NCBI GenBank assembly: GCA_030544215.1
Contig: JARZZO010000013.1
Location: 22,310,729 to 22,374,728, forward strand
Length of the DNA: 64,000 nucleotides
Origin: Zantedeschia hybrid cultivar
Taxonomy: Eukaryota > Streptophyta > Magnoliopsida > Alismatales > Araceae
Direction: 5' to 3'
Below the pieces are notes generated by a model that was not told where the DNA came from, ran no database searches, and saw only the letters and a list, made by a program, of their open reading frames with translations. The translations under genes were made by a program, and so were the position numbers. This document shows, piece by piece, positions 1 to 9,218 of the stretch (positions within the stretch are counted from its first letter, which is position 1; each line of letters opens with the position of its first letter).

Positions 1-331
1 CGCGTCGATCGAGGAAGACGCCTATCAGTCTGACAGGACAGCCGTACAGACACCGCTCTGAAACGCGTTGCCCACCGTGGACGCCGTTCAGACGATGTGA
101 CAGGCCGTACTGACAACGCTCTGGCGCCATGCCCTGACATCGCAGATGTCGCAGTCTGAAACGCGTCGACCCACCTGGACGCCGTTCAGACAAATCTGAC
201 AGGGGCCGTACCCTCGCGGCCCGAAAACTGCCCACGTGGCGCACACGTGGCACAACAACCAGCAACCTAAATGGCGTCCACACACCCTGACGCCTTTTGA
301 AAGGCGTCGACGAGCGCTGACGCCATTCAGC
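1..331. repeat. Inverted-repeat unit array, cluster I (5 units), T 3' LTR
   Basis: Five units of the form (T)GAAnnGCGTC, 10-nt spacer, GACGCnnTTCA. Spacer sequences differ but all are 10 nt (for example gacccacctg, cacacaccct). One left arm is GCGTT. Confidence 0.85.
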
Positions 332-420
332 CAGAAATCACAAGACCCCACAGGGTCCAAACCAGGGGATCCGGCCCTGATCCTGACCCGAATACCGAAC
401 CCGAAACCTCGGTCCTTACA
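1..420 (-). repeat. 3' LTR of element T (partial)
   Basis: Aligns without gaps to 4293-4712, differing at about three positions (for example 66 t/c). It ends with ..CCTTACA at 420 and is followed by a C-rich run, which is the polypurine tract on the minus strand. The rest of this LTR lies before base 1. Five inverted-repeat units occupy most of it. Confidence 0.9.
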
Positions 421-434
421 TTCTCCCCCCCTTA
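421..434 (-). promoter_or_regulatory. Polypurine tract of element T
   Basis: Read on the minus strand this is AAGGGGGGGAGAA directly upstream of the 3' LTR start TGTAAGG. It is the same tract as in elements A and B and would prime plus-strand DNA synthesis. Confidence 0.85.
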
Positions 435-797
435 AAAGAATTTCGTCCTGGAAATTTGAAACCGCTCAACGCTCGACTCGGCTAACCATCACAAGCCGAC
501 ACACCGATCACAACAAACATCATCACCAATCGCACACACGAGGCTCCATATAATTAGCCAATCACACACATATCAAGCTAACCAAGATCCTCAATTCCAA
601 CACCAAGCTGAAAGATCAGCAATAACCACACACTAGCGAGGCACATATTACAAAACCAATTCTCCACCAAACCCAAATACACACAAGTGCTACTAGAGTC
701 CTCAACCACCTCTGAACAAGACAAGATAAAAGTGCCCATCTGGCACGACCTTTCGGATCACCTTGAAGAGACACAGCTCCAATCACATCTCGAACAC
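435..797 (-). other. Noncoding tail between gag and polypurine tract of T
   Basis: About 360 bp with no convincing reading frame on the minus strand. It replaces the roughly 3.4 kb of pol found at this place in A and B. Near the polypurine tract it keeps the TTCCAGGACGAAATTC block that resembles the same site in A. Confidence 0.7.
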
Positions 798-1838
798 CTA
801 CTGACCACTCGGCTCCTGACCTGTCTGATTCTTCTGGGGACAATTCCTCGCGAGATGCCCCTTCCGACCACAGGCAAAACAGCTACCAGTGATCAATGGA
901 CATATCCGGTTGCCATGAAACCTGCTACAACGGGGACAACGATCTGCAACGTCCTGCCTCGCCTCCTGCTGCCAGCTGACCTCTGTCTGCATCTGCTGAA
1001 CCGAACCATCCTCATCCTCGTCACAAGGAACCTCCTGGAACTCGACCTCGAACGAACTCGAACCACCTGCCGAAAAAGCCGCTGATCGATCCCTGCTATG
1101 CTGCTTCTCCTGTGCTGAATGCTCCGATTCTTTTGCCGAGTGTTGAAACTGCATCTCCACCGCTGCCGCGCACCGAACAGCTGACGCTAGATCCTTACAA
1201 CAATGAGCTGCCACAAATTCCCTCAGATCATGCCGAAGTCCATCCACAAATTTCTCCGTCCTCAGATCCTCACGCTCAGATATGTGTGGAGCAAACCTTC
1301 CCGAAGCCACAAATCTCATCTGATAATCTAGAACTGACGTATCACCCTGCACCAACTCCATAAACTCCCTTTCCTTGGCCCTACGAACATGCCTCGGAAG
1401 GTACTGTCCGCTAAACTCTCTCACAAAGCCATCCCAAGGAATCTCTCTCAAAGACCTATCTGGAAACGTCAACCCCTTGATGGTAACCCACCAATCATAA
1501 GCATCGCCCTTCAGCAAGTAGGTCGCCAACAAGGTCTTGTCACTCTCAGCACATTCTAGAACATCAAACACCTTCTCCACTTCCTTAATCCACTGAGCTG
1601 CCGAATCTGGAACAGGTTGACCCGTGAAAGAAGGGGGCTTGAGCTTCAAGAACCGCTCCACCACCGTGGATTGGCCACCTCGGGAACTGGACCCCTCGCT
1701 TCCACCTCCCTGCTGATATCTAGACATAGCCCCAATCATAGCTTCCATGAAACGATCCACGTTATGTCCTTCCGCCCCCGGACCACCACCATCTGCTCTC
1801 GAACCACGAGCCAACGGAACTCTCCTCTTCGGCGCCAT
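798..1838 (-). CDS. Intact Ty3/gypsy Gag (capsid-nucleocapsid) of element T
   Basis: A 346-residue open frame starting at MAPKRRVP (ATG at 1838-1836). An in-frame ATG 29 codons upstream exists, but A and B start at the matching MAPRKR, so I prefer the shorter form. It has a basic N-terminus, a retrotransposon gag domain at about residues 75-215 (FLKLKPPSFTG, DAYDWW, REFSGQYLPRHVRRAKEREF) and a CCHC zinc knuckle near residues 320-333 (CFACGRKGHLARNC). The frame ends about 13 residues after the knuckle with no protease or polymerase following. The protein would form virus-like particles and bind RNA. It is the only retroelement ORF in the window without a stop or frameshift. The acidic, glutamine-rich linker before the knuckle differs from the glycine/serine-rich linker of A and B. 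Confidence 0.85.
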   Translation of the reverse strand: MAPKRRVPLARGSRADGGGPGAEGHNVDRFMEAMIGAMSRYQQGGGSEGSSSRGGQSTVVERFLKLKPPSFTGQPVPDSAAQWIKEVEKVFDVLECAESDKTLLATYLLKGDAYDWWVTIKGLTFPDRSLREIPWDGFVREFSGQYLPRHVRRAKEREFMELVQGDTSVLDYQMRFVASGRFAPHISEREDLRTEKFVDGLRHDLREFVAAHCCKDLASAVRCAAAVEMQFQHSAKESEHSAQEKQHSRDRSAAFSAGGSSSFEVEFQEVPCDEDEDGSVQQMQTEVSWQQEARQDVADRCPRCSRFHGNRICPLITGSCFACGRKGHLARNCPQKNQTGQEPSGQ

Positions 1839-1979
1839 CACTAACCCACGACACGCAAATCGAACCAAAAACACGTCAGCACCTATCAATCTACACCAGC
1901 AGCCATCGCCTGTACAGACTCGCACTTATTGTTGGACTATAATATCTAACCTAGTTTATCACATACTCGACCAGACTGA

Positions 1980-1991
1980 GCTCTGATACTA
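1980..1991 (-). other. Primer binding site of T (tRNA-iMet type)
   Basis: On the minus strand reads TAGTATCAGAGC, one base different from TGGTATCAGAGC, the complement of the initiator tRNA-Met 3' end. It lies two bases inside the 5' LTR end. Confidence 0.8.
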
Positions 1992-3379
1992 TATGTAACG
2001 ACCCGCCATCCTATGACCGGGGACCCGGTCACTAAATGGATGTCGGCCCATTAACTACGGGTTCACACCCGAATCTCACACAACACATCTGGAGGAGTAA
2101 GTGCTAAACAAGGCTAAATATAACAATCACACGGACTACAAAGGTAAGCAAGTACGCAGGGAAGAAAATAACAATGTCCGTATACAGTCCAACAATAATT
2201 ACATGTCCAAAGATAATTAAATAAGTACAGGCAGAAGGAAAGTACAACAACATCGGGGCATACCCCGGAACTGAGACAGCTGCTGGTCAGCACACCAAGA
2301 AGACACCACGCTACCGCTGCGCCTCGCAGTCCACACCTGAAACCGCAGGGAGTGAGCCACACCAGAACTGGGCTCAGTAGGGATCATCCGATCCCCTGCC
2401 TCCCACTCACACACCCACAAGTGAAGCAACAGTAATATATAGAACAGTCAAGTAAAGCAGTAAACACAACAGGCAACCCCGGTACGAAACGTACGACAGA
2501 CAGTGTAGCAGGAACAACTCTGAGTAACCCGAAGAACCCAACGCAGAGTCACGTCTCACGACCGAAGTCCACAAGGCGACTAAACCACACAGTCGACCGA
2601 AGTCAAACGTCGCCTCCCAACACTACCACCACTGCTCACGCCTGTCCACCCCTACAGCGTTCCGGGGCACTGTAGGGTGAGGCAGTGAGCCAAACTAGGA
2701 CTAGCTGGACTCAGTGTACCGCCACTGCCAGCTACGTGTGCACACAAGCAGTCTAGACTACTGTCCTACCACCGGATTGCCTCCACGCTAGGCCTCAGCG
2801 CTTCCAGGACGGCCCTGGGGACCGGCGAACCCCCGTCAAGCCGAAGCTACAGGAACTACCCACAAACCCAACTCTCCCGGGCTGCGTCAGGCCAAAGGGC
2901 TAAGGGTACCACTCGTAACCTTGATCAAAGGTCACATCAGGCCCAGTGGCTAAAGGGTAAACCAACTCCCACCAGTACCAGCTCCACAGCAAGAAACGCG
3001 CCGGAAGCTGTTACGACAAACAGAGAAACCCCGACCCGCTGAGACCAAGCAGCAACCCCTCGGATAGCGCACCAGCTACTCCGGCCTGACGGGCTCAAGG
3101 TGGTTCTGCTTCCCTCAGCCAAAGGTAAAACACACATGTACCCCTTCTCCCACCGGTACGGCACAAAGCCTCACAGACACCATGACCCTGTCCCCATCGG
3201 TCCATATTGACAACGTAAACCACAGTCACATCGATCCACAGTCGTATAGACACACATACACATCTAACATGCTGAAATTCCACTCACACAGAAGTCCTCA
3301 GTCCCAGTGTACAACATAAAACCTGCCTCAGAACCTTCCGCAGTGAAACACATACTAAAACCAGCAATATAACACTTCT

Positions 3380-3745
3380 GTCTTGAATCGCGTCGACCGA
3401 AGTCGACGCCATTCAAGTCCCTCAGACAGGTTCAGTTAAACGTCAGATTATCGCTTGAAACGCATCTTTACAGAAAGACGCCATTTGAAACGCGTCCGTA
3501 CACACCGACGCCATTCACATTAAAAACCCAGAATTTCAGGCGCTCAAGCGGAGTGATTCCCTGTCTAAAATGGCGTCATGGTGGCCCGACGTCCTTCTAA
3601 AAGGCGTCGTCCACCCATGACGTCTTTTAGCACCAGGAACTCTATTGAAAGAAGCCTCGAACCGGGGGATTTCTGCCTCTAAAAGGCGTCGTGCTGACCA
3701 GACGCCCTTTGAAAGGCGTCGACCAGGGACGACGCCGTTTAGCGC
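3380..3745. repeat. Inverted-repeat unit array, cluster II (7 units), T 5' LTR
   Basis: Seven units with GCGTC (or GCATC) and GACGC/GACGT arms separated by exactly 10 nt. Neighbouring units share or abut their TTTGAAA-type outer arms. Confidence 0.85.
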
Positions 3746-4284
3746 CAGAAACCAGGTTCCCTGGTTCGAACCGAGGGTTTCTCCCTTGAACCCCAAGCAC
3801 CCCGAAAACCCCAAAATCAAAGGGGGAAGGAGAGAAGCTCAACCACACAATCATGCTTACGAAAACGCGATCACAAACACCGCCATTCCCACAAGAAACC
3901 CCCTAAACATGCTCAATCTAGCCCCAAATACATCACGTCACGCCGAGAATCACACGAACATCACATGCAAGGTTCGTCCCCCTACCGGTTCTTGAACTCC
4001 TCCAAGCTCCTCGCCGCCGACCCGCCGCACCGCAGACCGCCGCCAGTACCCTCGAGGACGCCGCCACTCCGCCGGGACGTCGGCCGCCGTCCGGAGAAGG
4101 GAACGCCGCGAAGGAGGTGGTGGAGGTAGAGGTGAGAGGTAGGGTGGCTATGGAGTGATGGAAGAGGAAGAAGAGGAGGGAAGGGAGGAAGATCGTCGGA
4201 GAGGCGGAGGGGGTGAGGAGAGAGAGAGTGTGAGGGTGAGAATGAGGGGAAAGAAGGGGAGGCTCGCGGGGTCTATCCGAAACA

Positions 4285-4625
4285 AGCTAAAACGCGTCGA
4301 TCGAGGAAGACGCCTATCAGTCTGACAGGACAGCCGTACAGACACCGCTCTGAAACGCGTCGCCCACCGTGGACGCCGTTCAGACGATGTGACAGGCCGT
4401 ACTGACAACGCTCTGGCGCCATGCCCTAACATCGCAGATGTCGCAGTCTGAAACGCGTCGACCCACCTGGACGCCATTCAGACAAATCTGACAGGGGCCG
4501 TACCCTCGCGGCCCGAAAACTGCCCACGTGGCGCACACGTGGCACAACAACCAGCAACCTAAATGGCGTCCACACACCCTGACGCCTTTTGAAAGGCGTC
4601 GACGAGCGCTGACGCCATTCAGCCA
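4285..4625. repeat. Inverted-repeat unit array, cluster I (5 units), T 5' LTR
   Basis: Counterpart of 1-331. Five units, each with a 10-nt spacer, in the same order and with the same spacer sequences. Confidence 0.85.
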
Positions 4626-4997
4626 GAAATCACAAGACCCCACAGGGTCCAAACCAGGGGATCCGGCCCTGATCCTGACCCGAATACCGAACCCGAAACC
4701 TCGGTCCTTACATGGGAAGTCGTGAAAGAGCGGCCATGGACCTTCTTCTTCCTCCCCACGAGTTTGAGAAACCTGTAAAAACAGAATTTTTGGAGGAAAA
4801 AGGGGGGTGAATAAACCCCTTTCAGGGGCACCTCCGTGGCCATCACCGGTCGCCGGAGCTCGCCAGTGGTACGGGCTTCGCCGGCGACGAGGTCCGGTCC
4901 TCGGTCGCCGCCGGGACCGGCACCGGAGAGGAAGCCCAAAGGGGCACGGCGCCGTCGGGTTCCCTGCACAGTAGGGAACCCTCGGGCTACCCGGCCG

Positions 4998-5150
4998 GGC
5001 GGCTAGGGTTTCCCTAGCCGCCGACCGGGTCGGCCCGGTTGGACCCTGGCCCGGGCCAGGGGTCCGAGCCAGGGCCGGCTAGGGGCCGGACTAGGCCTGC
5101 GGGCCTGGGTCCGGGCCCCCTGGTTGAGCCCTAGCTCGAGCCAGGGGCTC
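4998..5150. repeat. GC-rich palindrome cluster in C0 leader
   Basis: 4998-5008 pairs perfectly over 11 bp with 5012-5022 (GGCGGCTAGGG / CCCTAGCCGCC, 3-nt loop). 5041-5065 and 5126-5150 are near-perfect palindromes centred on CCCGGG and CTCGAG. Confidence 0.8.
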
Positions 5151-6231
5151 AGCAGGGCTGAGCCCTTTAGGGCCCAGTTTATTTATTTATTATTTTTTTT
5201 TAAAAAAAAAATTAATTATAAAATTGGTTTAATAATTATCTGTAAAATATGATTTTACTGTTTTTATTAAATTCAATTTTTGATTGGGCCCTTATTAAGG
5301 TTTATTATGTTAATTAATTAACAAAAGGTTGTTAATTGAATTAATTCTAAATGTTAGATTAAACCTTATGCAATCTAATTGTTAGATTAACCCCAAATTA
5401 TTTGAATTGTTCAAATTGAGCATGGAATGTTTCTAAAGCCATTAATTTTAGATTTTATGCATATTTGATGTGTTATTGATTTGCTTGTTTAAATTGGATT
5501 TAAATTAGCATGCTTGAAATAAATACTAAAGTTTGCGAAAATCCTAAATCCAAATTTTGTTTGGTCCCTGGTTTTATGAAACCAAAATTATTATTATTTT
5601 CGAAAATTTTAATTTAGCCATTTGATGCGCTATTCATGTGTGGATTGTTTAATAAAACACATGGTGGTCATGGACGAGCATAATTGTGGATGTGGAATGT
5701 GATTGTGTGGTTTATTGTCTATTAATAAATAGAGGTCTGCGAACCTCTCCCTCTCATATTCTATTGTACTTCTACCTTCCTCCTCGATGTAATCGCCATA
5801 AGGCTTCCTTTTCTAAATTATCATGTAATTGGGAATTACGATGTAATTTGATCGAGGCGGATGCGCGCGGAGCGAGGATGATCTACAACTGCTGACCAGA
5901 TAAAATGAAGGAGTTCATTGAATGCATGGGTTTGCAGACTCATGATATAAGTTGTTATATTGTGTATGTGTGTGCGTTTGACTGTCTGGCTCAAGTCAAA
6001 CCACAGTGCCATCCATGACCACACTAATGACATGTATGTGATGCGTGTGCTTTATATTTGCTAGGTTATTAGTATTTATAATATATTCGATATATTTAAT
6101 ACTATCACCTAGGATGAGACCGAACTAAATAAGTAAAACCTTCGTTACAAACTCTAAGCCGTAGCGCGAGTCATTGAGAATGCACCGTGTGGCTCTCCAT
6201 CAATATGATCAATGGAACTTAATTCAGTCAC

Positions 6232-6548
6232 GGCAAATACTATGTGTTTACCCGAGGTCTGCCATTGTCTGTTGAGAGGACTGTTGATCATGGCATTAGA
6301 TGCCTTTGGATAAGAGTAGAGGAACGATATAGTCATCCACGTGTTTACCTGGGAACTATATTTCTACTTTACTCTGTCACGTATTGATGGTAAAGCTTAG
6401 ACTGGGGATAATGGTTTACTGTGTTTACCCGGGACCATTAAACTTGGGAGCCAAAGTACGATCGGATATTGCAAGGAGTTGCAATTATCATAAGATGATT
6501 ACTCTGAGATAGCAGTATGATACTATGTGCTTACCCGAGGTCATACTG
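6232..6548 (+). repeat. Array of four hairpins with a conserved loop core in C0 leader
   Basis: Each unit has a loop core close to GTGYTTACCYGRGG enclosed by a different complementary stem. The stems are: 6232-6235/6260-6263 (4 bp, weak); 6327-6333/6355-6361 (ATATAGT/ACTATAT); 6409-6415/6434-6440 (TAATGGT/ACCATTA); 6513-6520/6541-6548 (CAGTATGA/TCATACTG). The stems share no sequence with one another, so complementarity is kept while sequence changes. The array lies 180-500 bp upstream of the gag start. Confidence 0.75.
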
Positions 6549-6729
6549 TGATGCTTGGAGATTCTGATCCCCACTAGGAGACAGTCGGCGTCTCCCATTC
6601 TGTATATCTGAAGGTTATACAGTCCGTCGAAAATTAGTGGGAGTAAAACTAGATAATAAAAGACCATATCTTGTTTTAGTTAATATGAATATCTGCTAAT
6701 TATCAATTGATTATCTCCTATAGGCGAGA

Positions 6730-7621
6730 ATGTCGCACCATAACCCGTTGCGAGGCATACTTGATGCCAACCGTTTGACAGGCACCAATTACTCAGACTG
6801 GCTCAGAAACCTGAAGATAGTCCTCAGGTCTGAGCAAATTGCCTATGTCTTGGATAATGAACCTCCTGCTGAACCAGCATTGGATGCTCCAGAAGAGGAA
6901 ATGATAACGTATGAAAAATGGAAGGAGGATTCCACCGTGGCCCAATGCTATATGTTAGCCTCTATGAGCAATGAGTTGCAGAGGCAACATGAAGAGATAG
7001 ATGCTAGATCCATCATGCTCCATTTGAAGGAGCTCTTTGGTGAGCAGAGCAGAATCGAACGATATGAGATATCGAAGAATCTATTCAAGGCTCAGATGGC
7101 AGAGGGAACTTCAGTACAAAATCACGTGCTGAAGATGATTGAGTGGGTAGAGAGGTTGGATGCTCTTGGGATTACACTTCCCAAGCAGATGCACACAGAC
7201 CTCGTGTTGTCTTCACTTCCACCGTCATATGCTCAGTTCATCGTTAATTTTAACATGAACAAGATCCAGGCCACCTTAGCTGAACTGCTAAACATGTTGA
7301 AAACTGCTGAGGGGAACCTTGTGAAGGATAAACCCCAAGTCCTAATGGTTGGTAAGATCAACAGAAAAAGACTTGCAGTCCAAGCTTTTTGAAAGAATAA
7401 GAACAAGGTTCAGAGAAAGGCAAAGGTCACCAAGAAAGATAAGAGTAAAAGTGCGGAGAAAAGTGATTGCTTCTACTGTCACCAGAAAGGGCATTGGAAG
7501 AGGAATTGCAAGGAATACCTCAAGGACAAGGCTCAAGGAACTGTGAAGCAGTAGGACGCTTCAGGTATCTATATGATAAATGTAAACTTGTCAATAAGAG
7601 ATTGTACATCATGGGTATTAG
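6730..7621 (+). pseudogene. C0 gag (UBN2-type) and start of protease, disrupted
   Basis: The frame starts at MSHHNPLRGILDANRL, typical of copia Gag (UBN2/DUF4219 group), with WKEDSTVAQCYMLASM and LFGEQSRIERYEISK motifs. A TGA at 7390-7392 ends the first open stretch of 220 codons. The same frame continues with a CCHC zinc knuckle (CFYCHQKGHWKRNC, around 7463-7504), then a TAG at 7553. It reaches SWVL of the protease active-site region just before the C1 insertion. The protein continues in frame at 35991 after the insertion. Clearly inactive. Confidence 0.85.
7617..7621. repeat. TSD of C1, left copy (ATTAG)
   Basis: Five bases repeated at 35974-35978 on the other side of C1. Removing C1 restores the copia protease frame of C0. 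Confidence 0.9.
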
Positions 7622-9204
7622 TGTAAGGAATCGCCTAGAACGCAGCGGAAAATAAAATCGATTCCTATGTATTGGTTGCTGGGATCGTAAAACGGACAAT
7701 AAAATTAAACGCGGGAAGAACGGTTCTTCACCTTTGCGGGGTTTCGAATCTCCCGTGGATGATTCCAACTCGGTAATCGCGCACGCGCATGATCTCTAGA
7801 GGTATCCACACGAGCTCTAGCTGCAGACGCGTTTTCCTCCTCGACTTGAATGCTCCGACCCGATCTCAAATCCACCATGCGCGGAAAGAGAAAGATCTAC
7901 TCCAAGAGAAAGAAGGAGAGAGAGAGAGAAGATAGAGAATCTTGGGGTGTGTAATTCGTCCAACTTCTTTTACCCCTCCCCTTGGCCTCCTTATATAAGA
8001 AATAAGGATAAGCACAAGGATTAATCCTCATGATTATCCAAGAGTTTGGCCTTGGATAAATCTCCATTAAATATTCATGTTTATCTTGCGACTTTTCATA
8101 AAAACCCAGATAAGCATGAAATTTAACGTCTCTCACCGTCTGACGAGAACTCTTATGTGTGTGATCCTCTAGGCCCATATATCAGTCCGGTTTCAGGCCC
8201 ATTAAACTTAGAACTAATTCTGAAGTTTAATATTTATTAATTAACATTTAAACATCATATGTTAAATGATTAATTTAATAAACAAGTGGTTTATCATCTG
8301 ATGATTAATTCACTTGGCCTTCTGATCATGAACGGTACCAAACACTACCTCATGATCCCAGAAGATATAAGGAACACTGTTCCCTTTATTTGACCCTTTT
8401 AGTCTGCAGATACCGCACAGATAAAATCCTTCACTCATTCAATGTCCCAATAACGCAAGGGTATGGTTTTATAGTCAAACTCTTTATCGCATTATTTAGA
8501 TGGATTCTAGTACTCAGTTAATTTCTAGAAAGACATCTCTTTCATTTGACCCTGGCTAGGGATTTCTGTGTATATCCATAGGACATTCTCTCTCCAGTCT
8601 TATACCAAGAGTGAGTGATCCCTTGTTGTTCACTCAATTACCTTCGCAAGCTTTCCACCGTATCTGAGAAACTGAGTATCGTGGGCTTAATGGTTAAAGT
8701 CCACAAGTCAGAGAATCAATACACAATGGTCTACAAACAAGGTATCATTGGTGACTCAGGTCAAAGGACCAACTGTGCTACTACAACGGTTGAATTCCCT
8801 GGTTGACTAATAGGTATAATTACCATCCAGGAATTCTTATTTGGGTCTGTTCAGTGAACTCATTATCTAATGAGCACCCTCAAGTTTGTCTTAGTGTCAC
8901 CACACGAGTGAATGTGAGATCATTCACCTTCATCACATGAGCAGACATAACTTGTGTCGATCTTATCGGATATTTAATGTCCATCTTAAATATCCTATGA
9001 TCGAGAACTGTTTAAGACAAGTGACTAAGGATATTGATCTCACTATCATGATCTCATCATGATTCAATATCCCATACACTTGTCTACGGACCTTCATTAC
9101 GATAGTTAATTTTGCAAGAACTGTAAATGAAGAAATAATTGCCTTTATTAATAATCTGAACTAGAATGTACAATGATTGGCTTTGAGGCCATCCAATTCT
9201 ATCA
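7622..9204 (-). repeat. 3' LTR of C1 (1583 bp)
   Basis: Plus-strand start TGTAAGGAATCG and end CTATCA. On the minus strand it reads TGATAGAATTGG...CGATTCCTTACA. Matches 34389-35973 along its whole length. Confidence 0.92.
7991..7998 (-). promoter_or_regulatory. Probable TATA box in C1 3' LTR
   Basis: The minus strand reads CTTATATAAGGAGG. The same element is at 34758-34765 in the other LTR, and related LTRs C2 and C3 have a TATA-like stretch at the matching place. Confidence 0.55.
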
Positions 9205-9217
9205 TTATCCCACTTGG
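9205..9217 (-). promoter_or_regulatory. Polypurine tract of C1
   Basis: The minus strand reads CCAAGTGGGATAA directly before the 3' LTR. AAGTGGGAGAAT-type tracts are usual in this copia group; C2 has AAGTGGGAGAT at the matching site. Confidence 0.75.
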
Positions 9218-9218
9218 A

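Larger units (their letters stand above)
1..4712 (-). mobile_element. Element T: gag-only Ty3/gypsy LTR retrotransposon (TR-GAG-like), left end outside window
   Basis: Order on the minus strand is 5' LTR (1994-4712), primer site, gag, short noncoding tail, polypurine tract and 3' LTR (1-420, cut by the window edge). No protease, reverse transcriptase, RNase H or integrase lies between gag and the polypurine tract, so the internal region is only about 1.57 kb. The two LTRs can be compared over 420 bp with no indel and about 3 substitutions by eye, pointing to a recent insertion. LTR ends, primer site and polypurine tract match elements A and B, which suggests that a Tekay-like autonomous relative supplied pol in trans. 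This layout corresponds to the TR-GAG class of non-autonomous elements. T lies in the leader of C0; its left TSD is outside the window. Confidence 0.85.
1994..4712 (-). repeat. 5' LTR of element T (2719 bp)
   Basis: In plus coordinates it starts TGTAACGACCCGCC and ends CCTTACA, so on the minus strand it reads TGTAAGG...GTTACA, the same termini as the A and B LTRs. S1 (40411-43175) is a complete copy of the same LTR family. It holds two clusters of inverted-repeat units. Flanking bases at 4713 belong to the leader of C0. Confidence 0.9.
4713..6729 (+). other. 5' leader of copia element C0
   Basis: About 2 kb without a credible gene. The first 450 bp are very GC-rich with strong palindromes; the next 1.5 kb are AT-rich. 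The C1 leader has the same GC-rich then AT-rich order. The last 500 bp before the gag ATG hold the hairpin array at 6232-6548 and a conserved segment around 6560-6650. Confidence 0.75.
4713..7621 (+). mobile_element. Element C0, part 1: leader and gag of a Ty1/copia (Angela-like) element
   Basis: C0 lacks its 5' LTR and primer site, which lay left of T. Part 1 holds about 2 kb of leader and a gag frame in the plus direction. It is interrupted at 7621 by C1, with TSD ATTAG at 7617-7621 and 35974-35978, and resumes at 35974. The leader is homologous to that of C1: both carry GATTCTGATCCCCACTAGG and TCTCCC..TTCTGTATAT shortly before the gag start. Confidence 0.85.

Noticed and set aside
1980..1991. 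GCTCTGATACCA-type sequences as tRNA gene ends
   Set aside because: They are primer binding sites at LTR borders; no cloverleaf or upstream A/B boxes are present.
3642..3995. Many short Arg/Pro-rich frames on both strands in LTRs of T, A, B and S1
   Set aside because: They arise from the GCGTC/GACGC inverted-repeat units and GC-rich composition, lack any domain, and overlap in several frames.
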